Source of the DNA: Pseudoalteromonas ostreae
GTDB lineage: Bacteria; Pseudomonadota; Gammaproteobacteria; Enterobacterales; Alteromonadaceae
Direction of reading: 5' to 3'
NCBI RefSeq assembly: GCF_018069805.1
Contig: NZ_JAGPYN010000005.1
Location: 164,054 to 228,053, forward strand
Length of the DNA: 64,000 nt
Shown here: positions 44,721-53,094 of the stretch, piece after piece
How the letters are laid out: each line of letters opens with the position of its first letter
Position numbering within the stretch: the stretch's first letter is position 1
Program-made: the position numbers and the translations under genes
The notes under the pieces: model-generated
What the model saw: only the letters and a program-made list of their open reading frames with translations
Database searches by the model: none
Told to the model about the DNA's origin: nothing

Positions 44721-45952
44721 CTCATTACACAGTTACGGCCATTTTGTTTGGCATCGTACAGTTTAATATCGGCCTGTTTTAATAATTGATCAATTTGATA
44801 AACAGGCTCGTGTGCGCAACCAATAGAGAGCGTAAATTGAATTTTTTCTTTGCTAAATTCAGGGCTATTGAGCTCAACAAAGTGACGAAAATTATCCAAA
44901 CGTTTCAATACTTCATCTTTATTTGTATTATTAAAATACACAGCAAACTCTTCACCACCTAAACGAGCCGCCAACTCTTTTGTAAAGTATTTTGCAAAAC
45001 AAATAGAAAGCCCTTTCAGTACTTCATCACCAGCGTCGTGGCCATAGGTATCATTTATTGCTTTGAAATGGTCAATATCAAGCATCGCCAAAGAGGGGGT
45101 TAGCTCTTTTGTCTGCATTTTCTTTAATGATTTTATGGTTTCTTCAAAGAAGTAGCGACGATTAGGTAGTTTGGTTAAATAGTCGGTGTTCGCTTGCAAG
45201 CGAATGGTGGCAATTTGTTCCAGCATGTCAACGTTTTGGCTCAAACGGCAATAAAACTCTTCGTTATTAAACGGCTTACGCAAATAGTCGTTTGCGCCAT
45301 TTTTTAAAAAACGCGCCGAAAGGTGTGCTGCATTAGAGCCGGAAATACCGATTATTGCTTTTTCTTCATTGTTGTATAAACGACGAATTTCACCACATAA
45401 CTCAACCCCATTCATGTTTGGCATTTCGTTATCTGCAATTATAATGGCTATATCGGGGGTTTGATCAAGCACAGCAAGTGCTTCAATGCCATCACTGGCT
45501 TGTAGTGTTTGATATTTGTGGCGTTTAAGTAAGCTACATATATGCAGGCGTGCAGATAATGAGTCATCGACGACTAATACTTTAACGTTTTCGTTGCGAG
45601 GCAAGCGCTGTAGTTGCTTTTCTAAATAATGGTAGGCTTGCTTGTTTTCTTTGGTGATGTAATCAATGACCGGGTGTTTTTCGACTATATCGCGGGTGTT
45701 TGCATCTATATTGCCGGTCATTACTATGGTAGGAATTTGCGCTTCAATAGTGCAGGGAATAGCCTCTCCTTGTGGTGCGTCAGGTAGAATAAAATCTACT
45801 ACAGCGCAAAAATAGTTATTATTACTAATTAACTCTTTTGCTTGCGCTAAGGAAGCGGCTATATCTGCATCATAGCCAACCTTAATTGCAATGTGTTTTT
45901 GCACTCTCGCTATAGTTGGCGTATCTTCAATGATGAGTATTTTTCGTGTCAC
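44717..45952 (-). CDS. Diguanylate cyclase with two receiver domains
   Basis: 411 aa. First receiver about 1-115 (ILIIEDTPTIARVQ, acceptor in AVVDFILPD). Second about 122-240 (VLVVDDSLSARLH, IIIADNEMPNMNG, LRKPFNNEE). The GGDEF domain follows, from about 250: LTKLPNRRYFFEE, LDIDHFKAINDTYGHDAGDE and the active site ARLGGEEFAVYF. The RxxD inhibitory site is absent (KELAARLGGEEF), so product feedback may be missing. It makes c-di-GMP, probably in surface-attachment control. No kinase is adjacent. Confidence 0.93.
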   Translation of the reverse strand: MTRKILIIEDTPTIARVQKHIAIKVGYDADIAASLAQAKELISNNNYFCAVVDFILPDAPQGEAIPCTIEAQIPTIVMTGNIDANTRDIVEKHPVIDYITKENKQAYHYLEKQLQRLPRNENVKVLVVDDSLSARLHICSLLKRHKYQTLQASDGIEALAVLDQTPDIAIIIADNEMPNMNGVELCGEIRRLYNNEEKAIIGISGSNAAHLSARFLKNGANDYLRKPFNNEEFYCRLSQNVDMLEQIATIRLQANTDYLTKLPNRRYFFEETIKSLKKMQTKELTPSLAMLDIDHFKAINDTYGHDAGDEVLKGLSICFAKYFTKELAARLGGEEFAVYFNNTNKDEVLKRLDNFRHFVELNSPEFSKEKIQFTLSIGCAHEPVYQIDQLLKQADIKLYDAKQNGRNCVMS

Positions 45953-46040
45953 GTAACACCTTGTTTTGGCATTGCCAAATTTATTTAATTACACAAGTTG
46001 TAACTGTTAAAACACGAAAAAGCAAATAACATCATTATTT

Positions 46041-46415
46041 TTATAGGCTATCAGACTCCGAATAGTAGTCTGGGTTTTGTGGTGCAGGGCTTGAAATTTT
46101 AGAACGCCCAAACAGAGTATGAAACTTTGCTTTACAGGTCGTCAGTTTTAGGTATTTAATCCACGCACGCTCAATTGCGTTGGTTGGCGCTTGGCTGCCA
46201 GAGACAACGGCATAAAATTGTTCTTGAATTTCATTTTGTGGTTCAAGGGTTTTATTATATAACCCTTTTAGAACAACACCGTGTTGTTCAAGGATACTGG
46301 CTTCTAGTAAGGTAAAATTACCGCAGCGGCCGAATCCGCGCGGAAAGTTTTGATCATCATAAAACTGACGTTGGCTTACAAATGCTTGGCGAAGTAGTGA
46401 AATATCATTGCTCAT
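46041..46415 (-). CDS. maoP: Macrodomain Ori organisation protein MaoP (DUF413)
   Basis: About 124 aa from ATG 46415, which has GAGGAAA six bases upstream; the frame from 46442 lacks this. The DUF413/YifE pattern is clear: FYDDQNFPRGFGRCGNFTLL, EASILEQHGVVLKGLYN, AIERAWIKYLKL and KFHTLFGRSK. In E. coli MaoP acts with the 17-bp maoS site to organise the Ori macrodomain. It is divergent from the hdfR-like gene, exactly as in E. coli. Confidence 0.88.
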   Translation of the reverse strand: MSNDISLLRQAFVSQRQFYDDQNFPRGFGRCGNFTLLEASILEQHGVVLKGLYNKTLEPQNEIQEQFYAVVSGSQAPTNAIERAWIKYLKLTTCKAKFHTLFGRSKISSPAPQNPDYYSESDSL

Positions 46416-46506
46416 GGCTGTTTCCTCATACCCTATTTTCAAGCTGGAGTATGGATCAAGTTGGGCAATTTATTAAACAAAAAATTTTTATCGTGAGGAT
46501 AAATAA

Positions 46507-47382
46507 TTGGATATAGATTTATTGAAAACCTTTGTTGAAGTGGTACGTACTCGCCACTTTGGTAAAGCGGCTGAAAACCTTTACATTACACAGTCTGCGG
46601 TGAGTTTTCGAATTCGTCAATTAGAACAAGGACTAGGGGTTAATTTATTTATCCGCCAACGTAATAACATCCAATTGACAGCCCCAGGCGAGCGCTTATT
46701 ACCCCATGCGCAAATGATTATTACAGGTATGCAACGAGCTAAAGTTGATGTTGCTCTTGCTGATAATATGCATAAGCAAATCTGTTTAGCGGGGACCCCT
46801 AATATTTGGGATGCTTTTTTACAGTTTGGTATCACTAATATTGTTTCAGCAATGCCTGGAGTATCGCTGGTGGCTGAAGTAAAAGCACAGCAAGAAAGCA
46901 CACGGTTATTGTTAGAGCGCACCTTAGATCTGGCGATTTTATTTGACCCACCAAAAGTGGATGAATTAGTGGTTGAACGTATTTGCACTTTACCAATTAT
47001 TCCTATTAGTGCATTTGCAGGAGCTGCGAATGAAAATTTTTTTGATAATCAATATGTCTATGTTGACTGGGGGACTACCTTCTCACTTTGGCACGCACGG
47101 CAATTTACTAGCCACACGCCTCCGTACTTTCGCACCAGTACAGGGCGCATTGCATTAGATTTGATACTACAATGTGGAGGGAGTGCATTTATTCCTGAAG
47201 TTTTAGCGAAAAGCCATCTAGATAAAGGGGAGTTACATCGAGTGTCTGATGTGGAACATACTTCTCGGGATATTTTTGTCGCTTATCACAGAGATAATGA
47301 ACAAAAGCCTTTGCTTGAGACGTTGGTTAATTTATTACTGAAATTAACGCCAACAATAAGCAGTGAATTTAGTGCCAAGTAA
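46507..47382 (+). CDS. hdfR: LysR-family regulator HdfR
   Basis: 291 aa, TTG start with GTGAGGAT at the right spacing. The N-terminal helix-turn-helix MDIDLLKTFVEVVRTRHFGK, then AAENLYITQSAVSFRIRQLE and RQRNNIQLTAPGERLLPHA, is very close to E. coli HdfR, a negative regulator of the flagellar master operon flhDC. The effector domain fills the rest. The position beside maoP supports the assignment. Targets here are unknown, as Alteromonadales lack flhDC. Confidence 0.87.
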   Translation: MDIDLLKTFVEVVRTRHFGKAAENLYITQSAVSFRIRQLEQGLGVNLFIRQRNNIQLTAPGERLLPHAQMIITGMQRAKVDVALADNMHKQICLAGTPNIWDAFLQFGITNIVSAMPGVSLVAEVKAQQESTRLLLERTLDLAILFDPPKVDELVVERICTLPIIPISAFAGAANENFFDNQYVYVDWGTTFSLWHARQFTSHTPPYFRTSTGRIALDLILQCGGSAFIPEVLAKSHLDKGELHRVSDVEHTSRDIFVAYHRDNEQKPLLETLVNLLLKLTPTISSEFSAK

Positions 47383-47446
47383 GCTGTATGACATTTTTGT
47401 GTTTATTTTATGTCTTTTACTCTTCTTTTTTATGAATAATATGAGG

Positions 47447-47474
47447 CAAAAATATTTCCGTTGTAATATTTTTG
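47447..47474. promoter_or_regulatory. Perfect inverted repeat upstream of the porin gene
   Basis: CAAAAATATT and AATATTTTTG, a perfect 10-bp dyad with an 8-bp spacer, 66 bases before the porin start. It may be an operator, possibly for a LysR or similar regulator, or a terminator-like stem after hdfR. No T-run adjoins it. Confidence 0.45.
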
Positions 47475-47539
47475 TCATTTATTGCAGGCAAAATGCAGCG
47501 AATTAAAAATTAGTCTGTTGCGTTTATTGAGGAAATAAT

Positions 47540-48457
47540 ATGAAATTTGCAAAGTCGAGCCTATTACTAGCACTGTTAAGTGGTTTATCTTTTTCTGCAT
47601 TTGCTGATGTTGATGTGTATGGTAAAGCAAATATCTCTGTGCAATCTTCGGATGACGGTGAAGGGTCATTCAGCGAAATTAAAAGTAATGCATCGCGAAT
47701 CGGTTTTAAAGGCTCTGAAAACATTAGTGATGGCCTAGAAGCTATTTATAAGTTCGAATTTCAAGTTAATGTTTCAGATGATTCAAAAGACACGTTTACG
47801 TCACGTAATCAATACGTCGGTTTAAAAGGTGGATTTGGTCAAGTTGTGCTTGGTCGTAATGATACTGCTTTAAAGCAATCGCAAGGTAAGCTTGATTTAT
47901 TTAATGACCTTGAAGGCGATATTAAAAATTTATTCAAAGGTGAAAACCGTCTTAGTGATACGCTAACGTATTCATCAAAGGATTTAAGCGGTTTTAAAGT
48001 GCTTGCAACTTACGTTGCTGAAAAAGAGAGTGAAGGCGATAACGGTTATTCTTTAGCACTTACTTATGGCGATGCTGGGCTGAAGAAGAGTAACGTTTAT
48101 GCATCAATTGCTGCCGACAGTGAAGTCAATGGTTATGATGTTGTACGCGCTACCGTGCAAGGTAAAGTGGCTGATATTAAACTAGGTGCAATGTACCAAA
48201 GCCAAGAAAAAGTGGATGGTAGCGGTGATGCCGATGGTTATTTAGTTAATGCGGCTTATACCCTTGATAGTAATACATTTAAAGTTCAATACCAGATAAT
48301 GGATTTTGATGCGGGTGATAAAAAATCAGCTATCTCTGCTGGTGTTGATCACTCATTGAGCAAAAACACTACGCTATTTGCCTTCTACACTAATTTTGAT
48401 ATGGACAGCAATGTTGATCAAGATTACTTAGGTGTTGGCATGGAATACAAGTTTTAG
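47540..48457 (+). CDS. General trimeric porin (gram-negative porin family)
   Basis: 305 aa. Signal peptide MKFAKSSLLLALLSGLSFSAFA, then VDVYGKANISVQ, the standard first strand of Alteromonadales and Vibrio porins. ASRIGFKGSENISDGLEAIY and NQYVGLKGGFGQVVLGRND follow, and the protein ends in phenylalanine, the signal for Bam-assisted insertion. It forms a 16-strand barrel for small hydrophilic solutes. Single gene with its own terminator. The upstream dyad suggests regulation. Confidence 0.93.
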   Translation: MKFAKSSLLLALLSGLSFSAFADVDVYGKANISVQSSDDGEGSFSEIKSNASRIGFKGSENISDGLEAIYKFEFQVNVSDDSKDTFTSRNQYVGLKGGFGQVVLGRNDTALKQSQGKLDLFNDLEGDIKNLFKGENRLSDTLTYSSKDLSGFKVLATYVAEKESEGDNGYSLALTYGDAGLKKSNVYASIAADSEVNGYDVVRATVQGKVADIKLGAMYQSQEKVDGSGDADGYLVNAAYTLDSNTFKVQYQIMDFDAGDKKSAISAGVDHSLSKNTTLFAFYTNFDMDSNVDQDYLGVGMEYKF

Positions 48458-48471
48458 TCTTTAGACTGTTG

Positions 48472-48503
48472 AAAAAGCCTTACTTATTACAGTAAGGCTT
48501 TTT
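48472..48503. terminator. Bidirectional terminator between porin and recG
   Basis: 13-bp stem AAAAAGCCTTACT / AGTAAGGCTTTTT, 6-nt loop, between the convergent stops of the porin and recG genes. Confidence 0.92.
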
Positions 48504-48507
48504 ACTA

Positions 48508-50589
48508 TTAAGCTTGTGCATACACTGATTTACCAGCGAGCCAGCGATTGATCAGTTGCTCTACTTGTTCAGGATACTGGCGGAGCATTTGTAGTGCGAT
48601 AGGTCTGACTAAGTTGAGTGTGTGCTTATCTCTGGTTAAGTCAGCAATTTTAAATTCCGCTAAACCTGTTTGTTTAGTGCCGAGCACTTCACCTGGGCCA
48701 CGAATTTCCAAATCACGTTCAGCAATTACAAAACCGTCATTGCTATCTCTTAGAACAGCCAAACGTTTTTGTGCAGTATGAGACAGCGGTGCATGGTATA
48801 AAAGCACACAATGGGATGCGATTGCACCACGACCAACTCGACCACGTAACTGATGTAATTGTGCAAGGCCAAGCCGTTCAGGATTCTCAATGATGATCAA
48901 ACTGGCATTTGGCACATCTACACCGACTTCAATGACCGTTGTCGCCACTAATATATGAATGTTTCCAGCTTTGAACTCGCTCATAATGGCTTGCTTTTCT
49001 GCTGCTTTCATACGGCCATGAACTAATCCTATAGTTAACTCTGGCAGTGCATGAGTTAATTGCAGTGCGCTATCTTCTGCTGCTTGGCATTGCAATGCTT
49101 CCGATTCATCAATTAAGGTGCATACCCAATATACTTGACGACCTTGCTCGGTACAGGCTGTTTTTACCCGAGCAATAATTTCATCACGACGCGTATCAGG
49201 TAGTGCAATGGTCTTAATTGGGGTACGTCCTGGTGGCAACTCATCAATCACGGACGTTTCTAAATCGGCATAAGCTGTCATCGCCAGTGTACGTGGGATC
49301 GGTGTTGCTGTCATAACCAGTTGATGGGGATAGCAATCACCAAAACGGCCTTTTTCTCGTAGCGATAAGCGCTGGTGGACGCCAAAGCGGTGTTGTTCGT
49401 CAATAATAATAAGCACTAGGTTATTAAATGTTACTTGTTCTTGAAATAACGCATGAGTCCCAACAATCATTTGCGCTTCACCTGATGCTATTTTTTCAAG
49501 CGTTGCGCTGCGTTCTTTCCCTTTGGTTTTACCACCGAGCCATGCTGTAGTGATGCCTAAAGCTGTAAACCAATTTTCGAAAGTAATGCCATGCTGTTCT
49601 GACAGAATTTCGGTGGGTGCCATTAATGCTACTTGATAGCCTTGTGCGATGGCCGTTAGGGCGCTTAGTGCCGCAACCAAGGTTTTACCTGAGCCAACAT
49701 CGCCTTGTACTAAGCGCATCATTGGATAAGGAGATTGCAAATCGTTTTTTATTTCAGCGACGACTTTGTTTTGCGCGTTAGTGGGAGCAAAGGGGAGCTG
49801 CGCTAAAAAATCATGCTCCAGATGATTAATAGGGTTCAGAGCAACCGCTTTTACTTGCTGTCCTTGTTGACGTAATTTTAATAAGCTTAAATTTTGCGCC
49901 AGTAACTCTTCAAACACTAAACGTTGTTGCGCCGGGTGCAGGCCTTGCTCTAATGCGGTGATGTCTACATCATTAGCGGGGCGATGTAAAAGTAGCAGTG
50001 CCTGAGTTAAATCCATACCTGCGTGCTGAAATTGCACTGGCAATAACTCTTCTACCTGATATTTTTCAAGTAATGCAATCGCCTGATCACTTAATGCACG
50101 GATCGACAGTTGTTTTAACCCTTCCGTTGTCGAGTAAACAGGCGTTAGTGTGGTTGCTGTTGGTTGTTCGCTTAGTGTATCGCTAAGGCTGTATTCAGGA
50201 TGAGTCATTTCATAACCCACTCTGCCACGACGTACCTCGCCAAAACAGCGGATCACCTTGCCGCTACTTAAGGTATTCTTTTGTGCGGCAGTAAAATTAA
50301 AAAATCGCAGGGTAAGTCGTCCAGTACCATCGTTAACTTGGCAAACGAGCATTTTACGTTTACCAAAGGTAATTTGGCTGGTTTCTATAGTGGCTTCAAT
50401 ACTGACATGACTATGCACAGCTAAATCACTGATTGCATAAATACGGGTGCGGTCTTCATATCGAAGCGGTAGATGAAAGAGCATATCTTGCACTGTGCAA
50501 ATGCCGAGTTTTTTTAGCCGCTCGGCCATTTTTGGACCAACGCCTTTGAGGTCACTGATTGGGTAGCGGCTTAAAGTTGGCTTTGACAC
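48508..50589 (-). CDS. recG: ATP-dependent DNA helicase RecG
   Basis: 693 aa. Branch-migration helicase that reverses forks and processes R-loops and Holliday junctions. The N-terminal wedge/OB domain has LKGVGPKMAERLKKLGI and FNFTAAQKNTL. Helicase motif I: MRLVQGDVGSGKTLVAALSA. Motif II: IIIDEQHRFGVHQRL. Motif VI: QLHQLRGRVGRGAIASHCVL. Normal length. It follows trmH on the same strand, as in E. coli. Confidence 0.97.
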   Translation of the reverse strand: MSKPTLSRYPISDLKGVGPKMAERLKKLGICTVQDMLFHLPLRYEDRTRIYAISDLAVHSHVSIEATIETSQITFGKRKMLVCQVNDGTGRLTLRFFNFTAAQKNTLSSGKVIRCFGEVRRGRVGYEMTHPEYSLSDTLSEQPTATTLTPVYSTTEGLKQLSIRALSDQAIALLEKYQVEELLPVQFQHAGMDLTQALLLLHRPANDVDITALEQGLHPAQQRLVFEELLAQNLSLLKLRQQGQQVKAVALNPINHLEHDFLAQLPFAPTNAQNKVVAEIKNDLQSPYPMMRLVQGDVGSGKTLVAALSALTAIAQGYQVALMAPTEILSEQHGITFENWFTALGITTAWLGGKTKGKERSATLEKIASGEAQMIVGTHALFQEQVTFNNLVLIIIDEQHRFGVHQRLSLREKGRFGDCYPHQLVMTATPIPRTLAMTAYADLETSVIDELPPGRTPIKTIALPDTRRDEIIARVKTACTEQGRQVYWVCTLIDESEALQCQAAEDSALQLTHALPELTIGLVHGRMKAAEKQAIMSEFKAGNIHILVATTVIEVGVDVPNASLIIIENPERLGLAQLHQLRGRVGRGAIASHCVLLYHAPLSHTAQKRLAVLRDSNDGFVIAERDLEIRGPGEVLGTKQTGLAEFKIADLTRDKHTLNLVRPIALQMLRQYPEQVEQLINRWLAGKSVYAQA

Positions 50590-50649
50590 TATACGCTCAA
50601 ATCTTTCATTTTTAGATACTTTTTAGTTTACGTGCGAACAGGCCTGCCA

Positions 50650-51336
50650 TCAAGCATGTTTTAATTTGTGCCAAAACTCATCATCAGCGATGATTTCACC
50701 ATTTTCATCGAGGGCTGGATAGGGTTGCGATTTTTCTTTGCATTTTTGTGCAATGATTGGATGGCAGCCTTCAAATAGCATCTTATGTTTTATGCTCTCA
50801 TCCAGCATAGTGCGCTCATATAAGCCAGCTTGCAGGCGTTGGTTTTGTGCTTCAAATAATATCAGTGCAGCGGCCACTGACACGTTCAGAGACTGCGCCA
50901 TGCCTTGCATTGGAATAATAATGTTTTTATCTGCGTGGGCAAGTGCTTGTGGTGATATGCCGGTTTTTTCTTGGCCGACAATAATGGCTGTTGGCAGAGT
51001 ATAATCAATCTCACGGTAGTCAACCGCATCAGGACATAAGTTAGTGGCGAGTATTTGTACTTGCGGATTATGCTGGCGCATCATAGCCACAGCGCTGTTG
51101 ATATCTTTATGTAAGTGAGTTGCGATCCAATTTTTACTGCCTCCAGAGGTATTATTGGTGAGCCATTTTTGGTTTTGTGGCCATACTGCATGAACATTAT
51201 GGCAACCTACAGCATCAGCGCTGCGAACAATTGCAGACAAGTTATGGTGTTTGTGCACATCTTCTAAGCACACGGTTAAATCTGTTTGACGACGATCTAG
51301 TACGTGTTTAATGCGATGATAGCGAGTGTTTTCCAT
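50650..51336 (-). CDS. trmH: tRNA (guanosine-18-2'-O)-methyltransferase
   Basis: 228 aa. SPOUT methyltransferase making Gm18 in the D loop of tRNAs. Signatures: RRQTDLTVCLEDVHKHHNLS, AIVRSADAVGCHNVHAVW, AIIVGQEKTGIS and IIPMQGMAQSLNVSVAAALI. The C-terminal tail is basic. It is 60 bases upstream of recG. In E. coli spoT directly precedes trmH; here asnC, asnA, a FapA gene and ridA lie between. Confidence 0.95.
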   Translation of the reverse strand: MENTRYHRIKHVLDRRQTDLTVCLEDVHKHHNLSAIVRSADAVGCHNVHAVWPQNQKWLTNNTSGGSKNWIATHLHKDINSAVAMMRQHNPQVQILATNLCPDAVDYREIDYTLPTAIIVGQEKTGISPQALAHADKNIIIPMQGMAQSLNVSVAAALILFEAQNQRLQAGLYERTMLDESIKHKMLFEGCHPIIAQKCKEKSQPYPALDENGEIIADDEFWHKLKHA

Positions 51337-51390
51337 TTTTAGCCTTGTCTGAACTCATAAAATTGCCGCTATTATACGGGAATTACCGTC

Positions 51391-51849
51391 TCAAGGCATT
51401 ACTGAGCGGCTAATTGGGTTTTGCAGTGATATTAGCGTTTCGGTTGACTGAATGGCTTCGATAGCTTGAATTTTATTGATCAATACATCTTGTAAATGAT
51501 CAATTGAACGGGTCATTACCTTAATAAAAATACTGTAGTTTCCGGTTGTGTAATAAGCCTCAACGACTTCTTCAAGTTCCTTTAGATGCAATAAGGTTTG
51601 TGGGTAGTCTCGAGCATTATTGAGGTTGATGCCAATAAAACAACATACATCGTAGCCTAACTGCTTGGCATTGACGCTAACTTGGGTGCCTGTAATGATC
51701 CCCGCTTGTTTCATTTTTTCAATCCGTACATGAATTGTACCTGCGCTAACGGCGAACCGTTTGGCTAATTCTGCATAGGCTGTGCGGGCATTATCCATTA
51801 ATGCGTGGAGGATCTGTTTATCAAGATTATCGATTTGATAATTTTCCAT
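51391..51849 (-). CDS. asnC: Lrp/AsnC-family regulator AsnC
   Basis: 152 aa. Helix-turn-helix at about 5-60 (NLDKQILHALMDNARTAYAE, LAKRFAVSAGTIHVRIEKMK) and a RAM ligand-binding domain (VCCFIGINLNNARDYPQTLL, YYTTGNYSIFIKVMTRSIDH). Its divergent placement beside asnA is the same as in E. coli, where AsnC activates asnA unless asparagine is plentiful. Confidence 0.93.
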   Translation of the reverse strand: MENYQIDNLDKQILHALMDNARTAYAELAKRFAVSAGTIHVRIEKMKQAGIITGTQVSVNAKQLGYDVCCFIGINLNNARDYPQTLLHLKELEEVVEAYYTTGNYSIFIKVMTRSIDHLQDVLINKIQAIEAIQSTETLISLQNPISRSVMP

Positions 51850-52047
51850 ATAAATATCATCTTTAAATTATTGAATCATCATTTTTTATACCACTAAATT
51901 AATCAAATTAATATGATAAAGGTGTTTTTGTTATTGGTTATTGAATTAAAGTTCAAAATGATTGAGGATTACTTTAACGACATGGTTGCTCATAGTGCAA
52001 TCATGCATTTATGCAAGTAACAATAACTGGGAATGAGGCCAATTATT
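51850..52047. promoter_or_regulatory. asnC-asnA divergent regulatory region
   Basis: AT-rich. TTAAAGT (51946-51952) and ACTTTAA (51971-51977) form a 7-bp dyad spaced 18 bp, and AATTAAT occurs twice around 51897-51912. These are candidate AsnC binding sites. CATAGT at 51991-51996 could be the asnA -10. Assignment by position, not by a known consensus. Confidence 0.4.
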
Positions 52048-53043
52048 ATGAGTTCACACTTTGTCCAGCAACAGCTGCAAATTAGTAAAGTTAAACAGTA
52101 TTTTTCACACCAGCTAGAACAACAGCTAGGGTTAATTGAAGTACAAGCACCTATTTTGGCTAAAGTAGGTGATGGTATTCAAGATAACCTAAGTGGCACT
52201 GAAAATGCGGTTGCGGTAAAAGTTAAAACTATTCCAGCGAGTCAATTTGAAGTGGTTCACTCGCTTGCCAAGTGGAAGCGAAAAACGTTAGCTGAGTATG
52301 GTTTTGCAGTCGGCGAGGGGCTATACACGCATATGAAAGCATTGCGCCCGGATGAAGAGTCATTAAGTCCCATCCATTCTGTTTTTGTTGATCAATGGGA
52401 TTGGGAGAAAGTAATTTGTGCCAGTTCTGAGCGCTCTCTTGATAAGTTAAAAGAAACAGTTCAAGCCTTGTATAAAGGCTTAAAAGCAACTGAGCAATTT
52501 GTTGCTGATGAATTTGGTATATCACCATTTCTACCTGCTGATATTACTTTTGTACACAGTGAGCAGTTACGTCAAATGTACCCTGATTTTACCGCCAAGC
52601 AGCGCGAAAAAGCGATTACACAAGAATATGGTGCGGTGTTTTTGATAGGCATTGGTGGGGCATTAGCCGATGGTAAAATTCATGATGTACGCGCACCTGA
52701 CTACGATGATTGGTCGACTCAGACCTGCGAGCAATACAGTGGCTTAAATGGTGATATTTTACTGTGGAACCCTGTGCTTGAAGATGCTTTTGAAATTTCA
52801 TCAATGGGTATTCGCGTATCACCAGAAGCATTAGTTGCGCAGCTGGCAATTACCGGGGATGAAGCACGTTTAAAATTTGATTGGCATAAGCAACTACTAG
52901 CTAAACAATTACCACAAACAATCGGTGGTGGGATTGGTCAATCTCGATTAGCGATGTTGTTATTACAAAAACCTCACATCGGTCAAGTACAAGTAAGTGT
53001 ATGGCCGGAGGAGTTAAAACAACAAGTGGCTGGTATTTTATAA
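52048..53043 (+). CDS. asnA: Aspartate-ammonia ligase (asparagine synthetase A)
   Basis: About 331 aa from ATG 52048, which has TGAGG nine bases upstream; ATG 52033 has no ribosome site. Class II aminoacyl-tRNA-synthetase-like fold: [54 protein letters not shown] and the C-terminal [20 protein letters not shown]. Makes asparagine from aspartate, ammonia and ATP. Controlled by the divergent AsnC. Confidence 0.96.
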   Translation: MSSHFVQQQLQISKVKQYFSHQLEQQLGLIEVQAPILAKVGDGIQDNLSGTENAVAVKVKTIPASQFEVVHSLAKWKRKTLAEYGFAVGEGLYTHMKALRPDEESLSPIHSVFVDQWDWEKVICASSERSLDKLKETVQALYKGLKATEQFVADEFGISPFLPADITFVHSEQLRQMYPDFTAKQREKAITQEYGAVFLIGIGGALADGKIHDVRAPDYDDWSTQTCEQYSGLNGDILLWNPVLEDAFEISSMGIRVSPEALVAQLAITGDEARLKFDWHKQLLAKQLPQTIGGGIGQSRLAMLLLQKPHIGQVQVSVWPEELKQQVAGIL

Positions 53044-53057
53044 CGTAGACGAGAGAA

Positions 53058-53083
53058 TAGAGACTATCAGCTGTTAGTCTCTA
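53058..53083. terminator. Hairpin between asnA and the FapA-family gene, possible bidirectional terminator
   Basis: 9-bp stem TAGAGACTA / TAGTCTCTA with an 8-nt loop that contains CAGCTG. Lies between convergent stops; U-tracts are weak. Confidence 0.45.
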
Positions 53084-53094
53084 CCTGCTTGCGA

